A stretch of 64,000 bases of DNA from Saccharothrix obliqua (lineage in GTDB: Bacteria; Actinomycetota; Actinomycetes; Mycobacteriales; Pseudonocardiaceae), in assembly GCF_019375475.1 (NCBI RefSeq), contig NZ_JAHXGQ010000004.1:496001-560000 (forward strand), written 5' to 3'. Below the pieces are notes generated by a model. The model ran no database searches, was not told the origin of the DNA, and worked only from the letters and a program-made list of their open reading frames with translations. Made by a program: the position numbers and the translations under genes. Every line of letters begins with the position of its first letter. The stretch's first letter is position 1. Shown piece after piece: positions 8,675 through 16,347 of this stretch.

Positions 8675-9364
8675 TCAGAGCACGTCGGACAGACCGGCCA
8701 GCAGGGAGAACAGGCCGAACTCGAAACGGGTCTCCGCGTCCGGGTCGCCCGCTTCGATCACGCGCCGGTTGAAGTGCGGGTACCGGCCCGACTCGACGAC
8801 CTGGGCGACGTACTCCCCGACGGAGTTCCGCCACTGGTCCTCGGTCATCCCGGTGGTGCGCCGCGCTTCCGCCTCGGCCAGCTCCCCGGACACCGAACCC
8901 AGCACGTAGGTGTTCAGCACATCCACGATCATGCCCGCCTTGGTGGCGTCCGGCGTCGCCTTGGCGGCCACGGACAGGGTGTGGTCCGAGCGCGCGATCA
9001 CGTTCGGGCCGAGCGCCGGGCGGCGGCTCGCCTGCTGCGCCAGCCACGGGTGCGCGAGCAGCGACCGGCGGAACGCACGCGCGATGTCGGCCAGTTCCCC
9101 GCGCCAGTCGCCGTCACCGGGCTCGGGCAGCGGGTCCTCGCCGTAGACGGCGTCGACCATCAGCTCGATCAGCTCGTCCTTGCCCACGATGTGCCGGTAG
9201 AGCGACGTCGTCCCCGTGCCCAGCTCGGCGGCCACCCGCCGCATCGACAGCGCGTCGATGCCCTCCGCGTCCGCGATGCGCGTCGCCGCGCGCACGATGC
9301 GCTCCTCCGTCAGCGCGGGACGGCCACCGCGGTCGCGCATCCAGACCAGCGTGGGAGGGGGCAT
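8675..9364 (-). CDS. TetR/AcrR-family transcriptional repressor
   Basis: A 229-residue regulator. Residues about 15-65 form the DNA-binding domain with the TetR helix-turn-helix: ALTEERIVRAATRIADAEG, then LSMRRVAAELGTGTTSLYRHIVGKDELIELMVDAVYG. The remaining 150 residues are helical, as expected for the TetR_C ligand-binding domain. The gene is divergent from an FAD monooxygenase, and the 75-bp gap carries a three-half-site operator (9392-9418). It most likely represses the monooxygenase, and perhaps itself, until a small ligand binds. The ligand is probably the monooxygenase substrate or a related aromatic compound, which is inference. The first ATG (9364) is taken as the start. Confidence 0.85.
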   Translation of the reverse strand: MPPPTLVWMRDRGGRPALTEERIVRAATRIADAEGIDALSMRRVAAELGTGTTSLYRHIVGKDELIELMVDAVYGEDPLPEPGDGDWRGELADIARAFRRSLLAHPWLAQQASRRPALGPNVIARSDHTLSVAAKATPDATKAGMIVDVLNTYVLGSVSGELAEAEARRTTGMTEDQWRNSVGEYVAQVVESGRYPHFNRRVIEAGDPDAETRFEFGLFSLLAGLSDVL

Positions 9365-9391
9365 GGCTGCATCCTAACCGTTCGGGTACGG

Positions 9392-9418
9392 TGTTCCCAG
9401 AGCGGGAACAGTGTTCCC
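9392..9418. promoter_or_regulatory. Probable TetR operator with three half-sites
   Basis: TGTTCCC (9392-9398), AGAGC, GGGAACA (9404-9410) forms a perfect 7-bp inverted repeat. A third TGTTCCC follows at 9412-9418. The array ends 21 bp before the monooxygenase start and 28 bp from the TetR start, so one bound repressor could block both promoters. Confidence 0.7.
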
Positions 9419-9439
9419 AACTTGGGGGAGGTCATCATC

Positions 9440-10942
9440 GTGCTACCCGTAGTCATCGCAGGTGGCGGCACCGTCGGCCTGGCCACGGCGGTGTTCCTCG
9501 GACACCACGGCGTGCCGTCGCTGGTGTTCGAACGCCGACACGCGCTCTCGGCACACCCGCGTGCGATGGGCATCAGCCCGCGCACGCTGGAAATCTTCCG
9601 CGAAGTCGGCCTCGGCGAAGCCGTCGCCAACGCCGCCGTGCGCTCCACGCTGATGCTGAGGGCCGACGCCCGCACGGCCGCCGAGATCGACCGCACGGCA
9701 CTGCGTGCCGAGCCCGTGGTGCCGTTCGACCTGTCGCCGGAGACCCCGGCCGGCCACTACCCGCAGGACCACCTCGACGCCGTGCTCCTGCCCGCCGCGC
9801 GGGAACGCGGCGCGGTGGTGGAGTTCGGCGTCACCGTCACCGACGTGACGCCCGGGGGCCGCGTCTCGCTGTCCGACGGGAGGGTGCTCGACGCCGGGTA
9901 CGTCGTCGGCGCGGACGGGGTGCACAGCCGCGTCCGCTCGGCGCTAGGCATCCCGACGACCGGGCCGGGCGAGATCGGCGACACGACGGTCAACATCCTG
10001 TTCCACGCCGACCTGGTCGACGCGCTCGGCCCGATGCCCGTGATGACCGCGATCGGCCACCCCGACGCCGCCGGCGTCCTGCTGTCGGTGGGCGACAACC
10101 GCTGGGCGCTGCACGTCCGCGGGCCGTTGACCGACGAGGAGTGCACCGCGAAGGTGCGCACCGCGATCGGAGCCGACGTGCCGTTCGAGATCGTCGGCGC
10201 GCTCCCGTGGCGGGCCACCGCGCGGATGGCCGAGCGGTTCCGCGCGGGCTCGGTGTTCCTGGTCGGCGACGCGGCCCGCGCCATCTCGCCGCTCGGCGCG
10301 TTCGGCCTCAACACCGGCCTGGCGGACGCCCACAACCTGGCGTGGAAGCTCGCGGCCGTGCGGCGCGGCGCGGCCGGCGACCGCCTGCTGGACACCTACC
10401 ACGACGAACGGCACGCGGTGTCCCGGTTCGTGAGCCGCCAGGCGGAGCTGCGCTGGGCCGACCCGAGCCTGCACTGGGACACGACCGCGGTCGCCGAGCG
10501 CGCCGCGGTCGGGGCGTGGGAGCGGACCATGGTCGTCATGGGCTACCGGTACGACTCCAGCGCCGTCGTGGACGCCGTGCCGGAGCCCCCGTCCACCGAG
10601 GACCTGTCGGCGAGCCTGGACGGCGCGCCGGGATCACCGCTGCGGCACCACTGGGTGCGACCCGGTGTGTCCACGCTGGACCTGGTCGCGTCCCGCTGGA
10701 CGCTGCTGGCCGGACCGGACGCGGCCGGCTGGTGCGGCGCGGCGGCGGCGGCCGGTCTGCCCGCCGAGCGGTTGGCCGCCGACGTGGCGCGGGTGGTGGG
10801 TGTTCCCCCGGCGGGCGCCGTGCTGGTCCGACCCGACCGCTTCATCGCGTGGCGGACCGCCGAGCGGCCCGACGCGGACGTCCTCGTGCGGGTGCTCGAC
10901 CGGATCACCGACCGGCCCGCGCGAGCGCTGTCCACGCGCTGA
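9440..10942 (+). CDS. FAD-dependent aromatic monooxygenase (PHBH/PheA-TfdB type)
   Basis: A 500-residue class A flavoprotein monooxygenase, which uses NAD(P)H and O2 to hydroxylate, usually, an aromatic substrate. The Rossmann motif is at the very start (VVIAGGGTVGLATAVFLGHHGVPSLVFERR). A conserved Arg region ARAMGISPRTLEIFREVGL follows, and the second FAD motif is SVFLVGDAARAISPLGAFGLNTGLADAHNLAWKLA. The last 120 residues form the thioredoxin-like C-terminal domain seen in this family (FIAWRTAE...ADVLVRVLDRI). GTG 9440 follows GGGGGAG with nine-base spacing. The divergent TetR gene and the operator in the shared promoter suggest substrate-inducible expression. The substrate is unknown; antibiotic inactivation (as in TetX or Rox) is possible but unsupported. 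Confidence 0.85.
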   Translation: MLPVVIAGGGTVGLATAVFLGHHGVPSLVFERRHALSAHPRAMGISPRTLEIFREVGLGEAVANAAVRSTLMLRADARTAAEIDRTALRAEPVVPFDLSPETPAGHYPQDHLDAVLLPAARERGAVVEFGVTVTDVTPGGRVSLSDGRVLDAGYVVGADGVHSRVRSALGIPTTGPGEIGDTTVNILFHADLVDALGPMPVMTAIGHPDAAGVLLSVGDNRWALHVRGPLTDEECTAKVRTAIGADVPFEIVGALPWRATARMAERFRAGSVFLVGDAARAISPLGAFGLNTGLADAHNLAWKLAAVRRGAAGDRLLDTYHDERHAVSRFVSRQAELRWADPSLHWDTTAVAERAAVGAWERTMVVMGYRYDSSAVVDAVPEPPSTEDLSASLDGAPGSPLRHHWVRPGVSTLDLVASRWTLLAGPDAAGWCGAAAAAGLPAERLAADVARVVGVPPAGAVLVRPDRFIAWRTAERPDADVLVRVLDRITDRPARALSTR

Positions 10943-10954
10943 GCGCCGGGTCCA

Positions 10955-10986
10955 CCGCCGCGGCACCGAGCCCGGTGCCGCGGCGG
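10955..10986. terminator. Bidirectional hairpin terminator
   Basis: A perfect 14-bp stem (10955-10968 with 10973-10986) and a 4-nt loop lie between the convergent monooxygenase and SDR genes. This is a strong GC hairpin without a U-tract. Confidence 0.7.
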
Positions 10987-10993
10987 CACCGCT

Positions 10994-11827
10994 TCACGAG
11001 ACGCCGAGCTTGTCCCGCAACAGGTCCCGCGTGATGTCCGCCAGGCGCGCGGCGGCGTCCCGGTCGAACGCCTCACCGGTGATCTCCAGCCGCGTGTCCT
11101 CCATGAACGCGCTCAACGGCTCACGCGGCGGCGAGTCGATGTGGTCGACGATCCGCGGGATGGACGACTCGACGGGATCACCGGCACGCTTCTTCTCCTC
11201 GGCGGTGACCGCGCTCGCCGGGTCGAACTCGCCCGCGAACTCGGTGCTGATCCCGCCGGGGAACAGCAGCACGTAGCGGGCGCGGTGCCCCTGACCGGCG
11301 AACGAGACGCCGAGCAGGTCGCTGAGCCGGCCACCGTGCTCCATCGACGCCCAGCCGTCGTAGTCGCGCTCCAGCTGGAGGTCGTCCCAGCGGACGCCCT
11401 CCTTCACCACGCCCGGACCCGCGACGTTCACCACGACCGGGTTCGCCGCCCGGTCCAACTGGTCCACCAGGCCGTACCCGATGACGTACCGGCTCAGGTA
11501 GTACAGCGCGAAGTTGTGCTCGAAACCCTCGGCGGTGACGGCGCGGTGGCTGCGGAAGTAACGCGCGCACAGCACGAGGGCGTCCACCACGGGGAACTTC
11601 CCGGCGATCTCGGCGACCACGCGTCGCGTCTCCGCGACCAAACTCAGGTCGGCCTGGATGAAGTGCGCCCGGTCGCCCGCGCCCGCCTGCCGCGCCCGGT
11701 CGAGGAACGCCTCGCCCTTGGCCGGGTTCGGTGCCACGACGACCACCTGGTCACCGCGGTCCAGGCAGGTGTGCGCGAGCGCCCGCCCGATGCCGGAAGT
11801 GCCACCTGTGATGACAACGGTCTTCAT
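10994..11827 (-). CDS. Short-chain dehydrogenase/reductase-like protein, probably atypical
   Basis: A 277-residue protein starting with a good SDR cofactor motif, VVITGGTSGIGRAL, and an acidic strand end at IQADLSL, so NAD(P)-binding is likely. The middle part (DALVLCARYFRSHRAVTAEGFEHNFALYYLSRYVIG) matches the helix region with the conserved Asn. Where SDRs normally have the catalytic Ser and Tyr-x3-Lys (after VVNVAGPG, near DGWASMEHGGRLSDLL) the expected Tyr and Lys are not seen. The protein may bind a nucleotide without normal dehydrogenase activity, or use other residues. ATG 11827 has AAGGAGG upstream; the frame beyond it is low-complexity. It is convergent with the monooxygenase, and no partner gene is evident. 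Confidence 0.7.
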   Translation of the reverse strand: MKTVVITGGTSGIGRALAHTCLDRGDQVVVVAPNPAKGEAFLDRARQAGAGDRAHFIQADLSLVAETRRVVAEIAGKFPVVDALVLCARYFRSHRAVTAEGFEHNFALYYLSRYVIGYGLVDQLDRAANPVVVNVAGPGVVKEGVRWDDLQLERDYDGWASMEHGGRLSDLLGVSFAGQGHRARYVLLFPGGISTEFAGEFDPASAVTAEEKKRAGDPVESSIPRIVDHIDSPPREPLSAFMEDTRLEITGEAFDRDAAARLADITRDLLRDKLGVS

Positions 11828-12086
11828 CGCATCCTCCTTGGGAGAACTGGTTCCCGCGGTACCCCGGTGCCCGCGGTCGGCCCGGCGGGGTGGAGGTCGG
11901 ACGGCCCGACCGGCGGGCAGCACGCGGCCACGCGGCGGCACACCCGAGAAATTCTTGAGCCCCCATCACATTGCACGTCGGAACACGCGCACACCCCCAC
12001 CCCTTGCGATCAACCATACTTGCGCGCGGCCGACTCGTCCTCCCCCGTCCACGGCTGCCCGAAAGGGCAAACCACGTCTGGCGGTC

Positions 12087-12230
12087 ATGGGCGACGAAGA
12101 CATGCGCACACGGTTAGCTGAACTCGCTGGAAAACAAGGGGACCGGCCTGCGGAATACGTCCAGTTAGGACATTCGAACACCGTCCATCAGCCGGCTGTC
12201 GCGGTCTTCACCGGTGACGACCGGCGATAG
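12087..12230 (+). CDS. Possible small protein in a gene-poor gap
   Basis: A 47-residue frame (MGDEDMRTRLAELAGKQ...) ends at a TAG 45 bp before the next gene. It lies in the 11828-12275 gap, whose base composition is less GC-rich than its surroundings and which otherwise holds only the promoter side of the SDR gene. The product is charged and could be one amphipathic helix. No ribosome-binding site or family was recognised, so this is a weak call. Confidence 0.25.
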   Translation: MGDEDMRTRLAELAGKQGDRPAEYVQLGHSNTVHQPAVAVFTGDDRR

Positions 12231-12275
12231 CCTGACGCACGGATCACCGCCCGGACGGGGAGTACGGAAGCACCC

Positions 12276-12896
12276 ATGGACGCGTTTGTGCCGGACTTCA
12301 TCAGAAAGACCTGGGAGGACCTGGAACTGGAGCACCTGTGCGGCCCACCACCGCCGTCCGTCGAGCGGGTGGACGACCTGGTCGTGGTGGGCGGGGCGGT
12401 GAGCTGGGCGACCCCGGGCCGCGAGGGGAACGGCGTGTTCACGCACGACGTCCCGGACGGGACGCACCCGGTCTACGCGGGTGTCCGGGCCTCCGGCGGT
12501 GGGAGCGCCGCGGAACCGGTGCGGCGCCACGTGACCGCGCTCCTCGTCCCGGTCGCGGAACCGGCACGCCTGGCCGAGGCGGCCTGGGACGAGGGCTACG
12601 GCGACATGGGCGCGGACCTGGCGGACCACGCGACCCTGTGGAGCGGGCACGCGCAACGCATGGCGCTGCCGCACCGGGGCGAGCACCGGCACCCGGCGAT
12701 CACCCGCGCGGAACGGCGGCTCCGGTCCACGTCGGCCCCGACCGACCGGCTCACCTGGACCAACGAGGTGGTCGACCCCGAGACCGGCGCGAACATGGTG
12801 TCGTTCCCGGTGTGGGACGGCACGAACAACGCCTTCGAGGCGCGGAGCGCGGACGGCGGCTTCCTCGCCCTCCTCTACGTCACCTGGTCGGCCTGA
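12276..12896 (+). CDS. Hypothetical protein, possibly DUF4241-like
   Basis: A 206-residue soluble protein starting MDAFVPDFIRKTWEDLELEHLCGP. It has no signal peptide or membrane segment. A central stretch (GVFTHDVPDGTHPVYAGVR...VRRHVTALLVPV) and the ending NMVSFPVWDGTNNAFEARSADGGFLALLYVTW resemble the DUF4241 style of a beta-rich fold with a final conserved-looking WDG-x-N segment. That family match is tentative and based on reading only. The ATG lies downstream of GGGGAGTACGGAAG, which gives an acceptable ribosome-binding site. It is convergent with the methyltransferase gene, 13 bp away. Its role is unknown. Confidence 0.65.
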   Translation: MDAFVPDFIRKTWEDLELEHLCGPPPPSVERVDDLVVVGGAVSWATPGREGNGVFTHDVPDGTHPVYAGVRASGGGSAAEPVRRHVTALLVPVAEPARLAEAAWDEGYGDMGADLADHATLWSGHAQRMALPHRGEHRHPAITRAERRLRSTSAPTDRLTWTNEVVDPETGANMVSFPVWDGTNNAFEARSADGGFLALLYVTWSA

Positions 12897-12909
12897 ACCG
12901 GCGGGCGGG

Positions 12910-13635
12910 TCACAGGTCGGCGACGCGCCAGACGCCGATCGACTTGTCGGTGAAGCTCAGCTCGACCTGCTCGCCGTCCTCCTCCACCACGTACACCTCC
13001 GAGCACCGCTCGTTGATCAGGCGGACCGGCTCGGGCAGGTCGAACGGCGGGAGGCCGAAGTCGAGCGTGCGCCAGGAACCCGTCGCGATGTCGACGTTGC
13101 CGTCCCGGCCGGGGAACGTGGTCATCGCCAGGTACGTCGAGCCGCTGCGCTTGATGTTGTCCAGCGCGCCGCGGATGTCGGCGAAGGAGAGGTGCACGAA
13201 GCAGTCCCGCGAGAACACCAGGTCGACCTCGGGCAGCGGGTCGGCGACGAGGTCGAGGACGCGGAACTCGCGGCCGGGTCCGGCGAACGCCTCCCGGTTG
13301 CGCTCGACCAGCTCGGGCACGATGTCGGCGCCGATGTAGGTGTCCACGCCCAGGTCCACCCGGGACATCCAGAAGAAGTCGCCGCACGGCGCGTCCAGGA
13401 AGCTGCGGACGCCGAGGTCGGCGACCAGGCGCGGCAGCTCGGCGCGCAACGCCTCGGTCTGGACGAGGTCCGAGCCGAAACCGGACCGGGACGTGGTCAC
13501 GCCGAGCCCGGCCTTGTCCCCCATGGTCCAGGCCGCCGTCTCGTACATCCGGGAGAACAACTCCCGCGACGACCCGTCGGCGGCCGGGTCGCCGTCGAAC
13601 ACGAACCTGCTCTTGACCTTCTTCGGCGAAGACAT
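12910..13635 (-). CDS. Class I SAM-dependent methyltransferase
   Basis: A 241-residue protein. The SAM-binding motif I is VRSFLDAPCGDFFWMSRVDLG (D-x-P/G-C-G-D), followed by the strand/helix IGADIVPELVERNREAF and a motif II/post-I region VDLVFSRDCFVHLSFADIRGALDNIKRSGSTYLAMTTFP. The D-A-P-C-G-D-F-W motif is typical of small actinobacterial methyltransferases near glycan or lipid biosynthesis genes. ATG 13635 was chosen, with GGGAGTGG a little upstream. The glycosyltransferase on the same strand ends 17 bp upstream, so the two are probably cotranscribed and may act on the same glycan, for example by O-methylating a sugar. That link is inference. Confidence 0.8.
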   Translation of the reverse strand: MSSPKKVKSRFVFDGDPAADGSSRELFSRMYETAAWTMGDKAGLGVTTSRSGFGSDLVQTEALRAELPRLVADLGVRSFLDAPCGDFFWMSRVDLGVDTYIGADIVPELVERNREAFAGPGREFRVLDLVADPLPEVDLVFSRDCFVHLSFADIRGALDNIKRSGSTYLAMTTFPGRDGNVDIATGSWRTLDFGLPPFDLPEPVRLINERCSEVYVVEEDGEQVELSFTDKSIGVWRVADL

Positions 13636-13652
13636 CGTCGACACCACTCCCC

Positions 13653-14771
13653 TCAGAAGGCGACGGACCCGGGTTCGGCGGTGCGCATCGTCGCCGTGTA
13701 CGGGGCCATCGCACGCATGATCTCGTCCTGCCAGGCGGCCGGGTGGGTGGCGCGGGTGGCTTCGCCGGGCAGGGCGCGGGCCGCTTCGACCGCCGTCAGC
13801 AACGCCTTCGTGGTCACCTCCGCGTTGTAACGGTCGACCAACCACTGACGACCCGCCGCACGCAACCGGTCGGCGTCGGGCAACCGCACCAACTCCAACG
13901 CCCGATCCGCCAACTCCACCGTCCGCAGATTCGCCACCGGCCACGCCGACGGCGCCTCGAACAACTCGTCACCACCACCCAACCCGTACCCCGTCACCAG
14001 ACACCCACTCGCCAACGCCTCCGCCACCGGCAACCCGAAACCCTCACCCTCCGGCGCACCCAACGCCACGAACACCGACGTGTCCGACAACACCCGCGCC
14101 ACCTCCCCGTGCGACAGACCCCGCACGTCCCGCAACTCCACCCCCGCACTCCGCGGGTCGTTGCGCAGGATCTGCTTCAACAACGCGCTCTCCGACGGCC
14201 GCTTCCGCGACATCCACGCGATGCTCGGCACCTTCACCCCGGGCCGGAACACCCCCGCGTCGACCGGGTTGGGCACCAGGCGCGCGGGCAGGTCGGGTAC
14301 GGCTCGGGCGAGCACCCGGACACCGTCACGGGACACCGCCCACAACGCGGGCGGCGTGTCCCAGCCGGGGTAGCGCTCGACGTCGGGACAGGTGAGGAAG
14401 GTCAGGTAGTGGCCCTGCACGAAGACCACCCGGCGACCCCTCGGCGCCGGGTCCCGGTCGGGCAGCACCGCCACCTCCGGCACCACGAGCACGTCGTCCG
14501 CGCCCAGGTCCAGCTCCACACCCGACAACGTCGGCACGTCGTCCGCGAACCACGAGTACCGGAAACCCGGCGTCGGCGACCACCGGTACGCGTCCACCCC
14601 CGCCGCCACCAGCAGCGAAACGTGCTCGGTCAGCAACCGAATTCCGCCGATCGGGTGCTGCGTCTCGAATCCGGCGTAGATCACCCGACCGGTCAAATCG
14701 CCCTCCGCATCCACGCCGTGAAACCACACCGCAGGCCGCTCCGGACCACCGCTCCCCTTGGTGATCGACAC
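13653..14771 (-). CDS. Glycosyltransferase, GT4-like
   Basis: A 372-residue GT-B-fold glycosyltransferase. The N-terminal domain has GRVIYAGFETQHPIGGIRLLTEHVSLL (acceptor-side glycine loop). The C-terminal domain carries the nucleotide-sugar motif SVFVALGAPEGEGFGLPVAEALASGCLVTGYGLGGGDEL, with the E-G-F-G-L-P-x-x-E-A-x-A-x-G signature of family 4. There are no membrane segments, so it acts at the cytoplasmic face. GTG 14771 was preferred; the frame upstream to 15437 overlaps the small exoprotein gene and is not protein-like. Its middle and C-terminal parts use unusually many G/T-ending codons (see findings). It is the first gene of a likely two-gene unit with the methyltransferase. Confidence 0.8.
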   Translation of the reverse strand: MSITKGSGGPERPAVWFHGVDAEGDLTGRVIYAGFETQHPIGGIRLLTEHVSLLVAAGVDAYRWSPTPGFRYSWFADDVPTLSGVELDLGADDVLVVPEVAVLPDRDPAPRGRRVVFVQGHYLTFLTCPDVERYPGWDTPPALWAVSRDGVRVLARAVPDLPARLVPNPVDAGVFRPGVKVPSIAWMSRKRPSESALLKQILRNDPRSAGVELRDVRGLSHGEVARVLSDTSVFVALGAPEGEGFGLPVAEALASGCLVTGYGLGGGDELFEAPSAWPVANLRTVELADRALELVRLPDADRLRAAGRQWLVDRYNAEVTTKALLTAVEAARALPGEATRATHPAAWQDEIMRAMAPYTATMRTAEPGSVAF

Positions 14772-14956
14772 TACCGCGCCCCGATTTACCGGTGCAATGC
14801 CCGGGTGCGGACCGGTGGCCGGCGCGTTGCACGGAGGGGCACACACCCGGCCAGCCCCTTGACAAAAGTGCGCACGACCCCGCCCCGCCACGCTGTTCCC
14901 GTCGTTCCCGGCGTGCGTGCCGGTAACGACGGGAACAACGCGCCCGCGGTCAGCGG

Positions 14957-15211
14957 TCAGAGTTCTTCGCAGGCGGCGCCGGCCTGGAAGCGCCAGCTCT
15001 TGCCCTTGCTCTTGACCTTGCAGTTGTGCTTGTCCCGGTTGCTCAGGATTTTGCCCGCGCACTTGTGCGCGCTGTAACAGAGGTGTTTCACCCGCGGGTC
15101 GCCGCCGGCGGACGAATCCGCCGGCGAGTTCGTCGCGTAGGCCGGTGCGCTGACCACCAGGAGCATCGTGAAGACCATTCCGGCGAGCCGGGTCGTGACA
15201 CGCATTTCCAT
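14957..15211 (-). CDS. Small secreted cationic protein with four cysteines
   Basis: An 84-residue precursor. Residues 1-27 form a signal peptide (MEMRVTTRLAG, hydrophobic core MVFTMLLVVSAPAYA, cleavage near AYA/T). The mature part is about 57 residues with Cys at 45, 51, 64 and 81, enough for two disulfides, and Lys/Arg-rich segments (SAHKCAGK, NRDKHNCKVKSKGKSWR). Either ATG 15211 or ATG 15205 could be used. It stands alone and is divergent from the MEDS-STAS gene. The size, charge and disulfide pattern would suit an exported antimicrobial, inhibitor or cell-wall-binding peptide, but no family was recognised. Confidence 0.65.
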   Translation of the reverse strand: MEMRVTTRLAGMVFTMLLVVSAPAYATNSPADSSAGGDPRVKHLCYSAHKCAGKILSNRDKHNCKVKSKGKSWRFQAGAACEEL

Positions 15212-15507
15212 CGCCTCGTTCCGTGCAGAGGAATACGACGTGATACCGCTTCACATATCGGACCGATTTCCCGCCCGACACCGGTCGAGGGTAGGCAGCG
15301 GTCCGCCGTCCTGGCGATCCCTCGACCCGGTAAAACACGCGCACCCGGTGGTCCTGCATTTCGGAGCCCACTCGGAAGAGAGGGACCGGCGGGTGATTTC
15401 CGGACTCGATGTGATGAGTGCGCCGCACGGGGCGCACCGGGCGGCGAGCACGCCGCCGCGGTCCCGGTCGTGGGGTGCGCCGAACGACGCGACTACGCTA
15501 CGGGGTT

Positions 15508-16347
15508 GTGCGGCGTGCCGGGGTTGTGGAACATGCGCGAGGTCTCGGGCTTCACGACCACGTGTACTGGGCATACGAGGACCATGGGCAGTTCCACCGG
15601 CACGCCCGGGAGTTCATCGGCGACGGCCTCCGGCTCGGGCAGCAGGTCTGGTACGTCGCACCCGGCGACACGTCCGCGCTCGCCGCGGACCTGCGCGGCA
15701 TCGACGGCGTGGAGGAGGCGTTGCGCATCGGCGCGGCGAAGGTGGTGTCATTGGACTCGACGCACCCCGCGAACGCGGTGATCGACCCGGTGGCCCAGGC
15801 CGGGCACTACGCGGCGGCCACCAGGAACGCCGTGACCGCGGGTTTCACCGGCCTCCGGGTGGTCCGGGACTGGACCACCCTGGTGCGCAACGCCCGCCAA
15901 GCGGCGGCGTTCGCCCGGTACGAGCACGTGCTGGACCAGTACACCGCCGCGCTGCCGTTCTCCGCGATGTGCGCCTACCACCACCAGGTCGGGGAGGACG
16001 TCGTCGCCCGAGCGGCGTGCCTGCACCCGATCGGCAACGCGACCGCCGCCGGCTTCCGGTTGTTCGGCTCCACCGAGGCCGCCCTCGCGCTGGACGGCGA
16101 ACTGGACTGCTCCTCCGGCGACCTGTTCGCCGAAGCGCTGCGGCTGGCCGATCCGCGACCCGTCGCCGGCCGCCTGGTCGTGGACGCGACCGGGCTGCGC
16201 TTCCTGGACCACAACTGCCTGCTGCGGCTGACCGAGCACGCCGCGCGCCACGACGCGACCCTGGTGCTGCGCACCGCGTGGCCGGGCGCGGCCCGCCTGG
16301 TCGACGCCCTGGACCTCACGTGCGTCGAGGTGGAGACCGCCGCATGA
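15508..16347 (+). CDS. MEDS-domain sensory protein with C-terminal STAS domain
   Basis: About 279 residues. Residues 10-175 match the MEDS domain (DcmR-type sensory domain): LGLHDHVYWAYEDHGQFHRHAREFIGDGLRLGQQVWYV at the start, and later GFTGLRVVRDWTTLVRN and YEHVLDQYTAALPFSAMCAYH. The last 85 residues form a STAS-like domain (ALDGELDCSSGDLFAEALRL...GRLVVDATGLRFLDHNCLLRLTEHA), as in anti-sigma-factor antagonists. GTG 15508 was chosen; GTG 15526 is an alternative. A TACGCT at 15494-15499 would place transcription start close to the GTG, so the message may be nearly leaderless. The gene overlaps the next one by ATGA, which suggests coupled translation and a shared signalling role. Confidence 0.8.
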   Translation: MRRAGVVEHARGLGLHDHVYWAYEDHGQFHRHAREFIGDGLRLGQQVWYVAPGDTSALAADLRGIDGVEEALRIGAAKVVSLDSTHPANAVIDPVAQAGHYAAATRNAVTAGFTGLRVVRDWTTLVRNARQAAAFARYEHVLDQYTAALPFSAMCAYHHQVGEDVVARAACLHPIGNATAAGFRLFGSTEAALALDGELDCSSGDLFAEALRLADPRPVAGRLVVDATGLRFLDHNCLLRLTEHAARHDATLVLRTAWPGAARLVDALDLTCVEVETAA

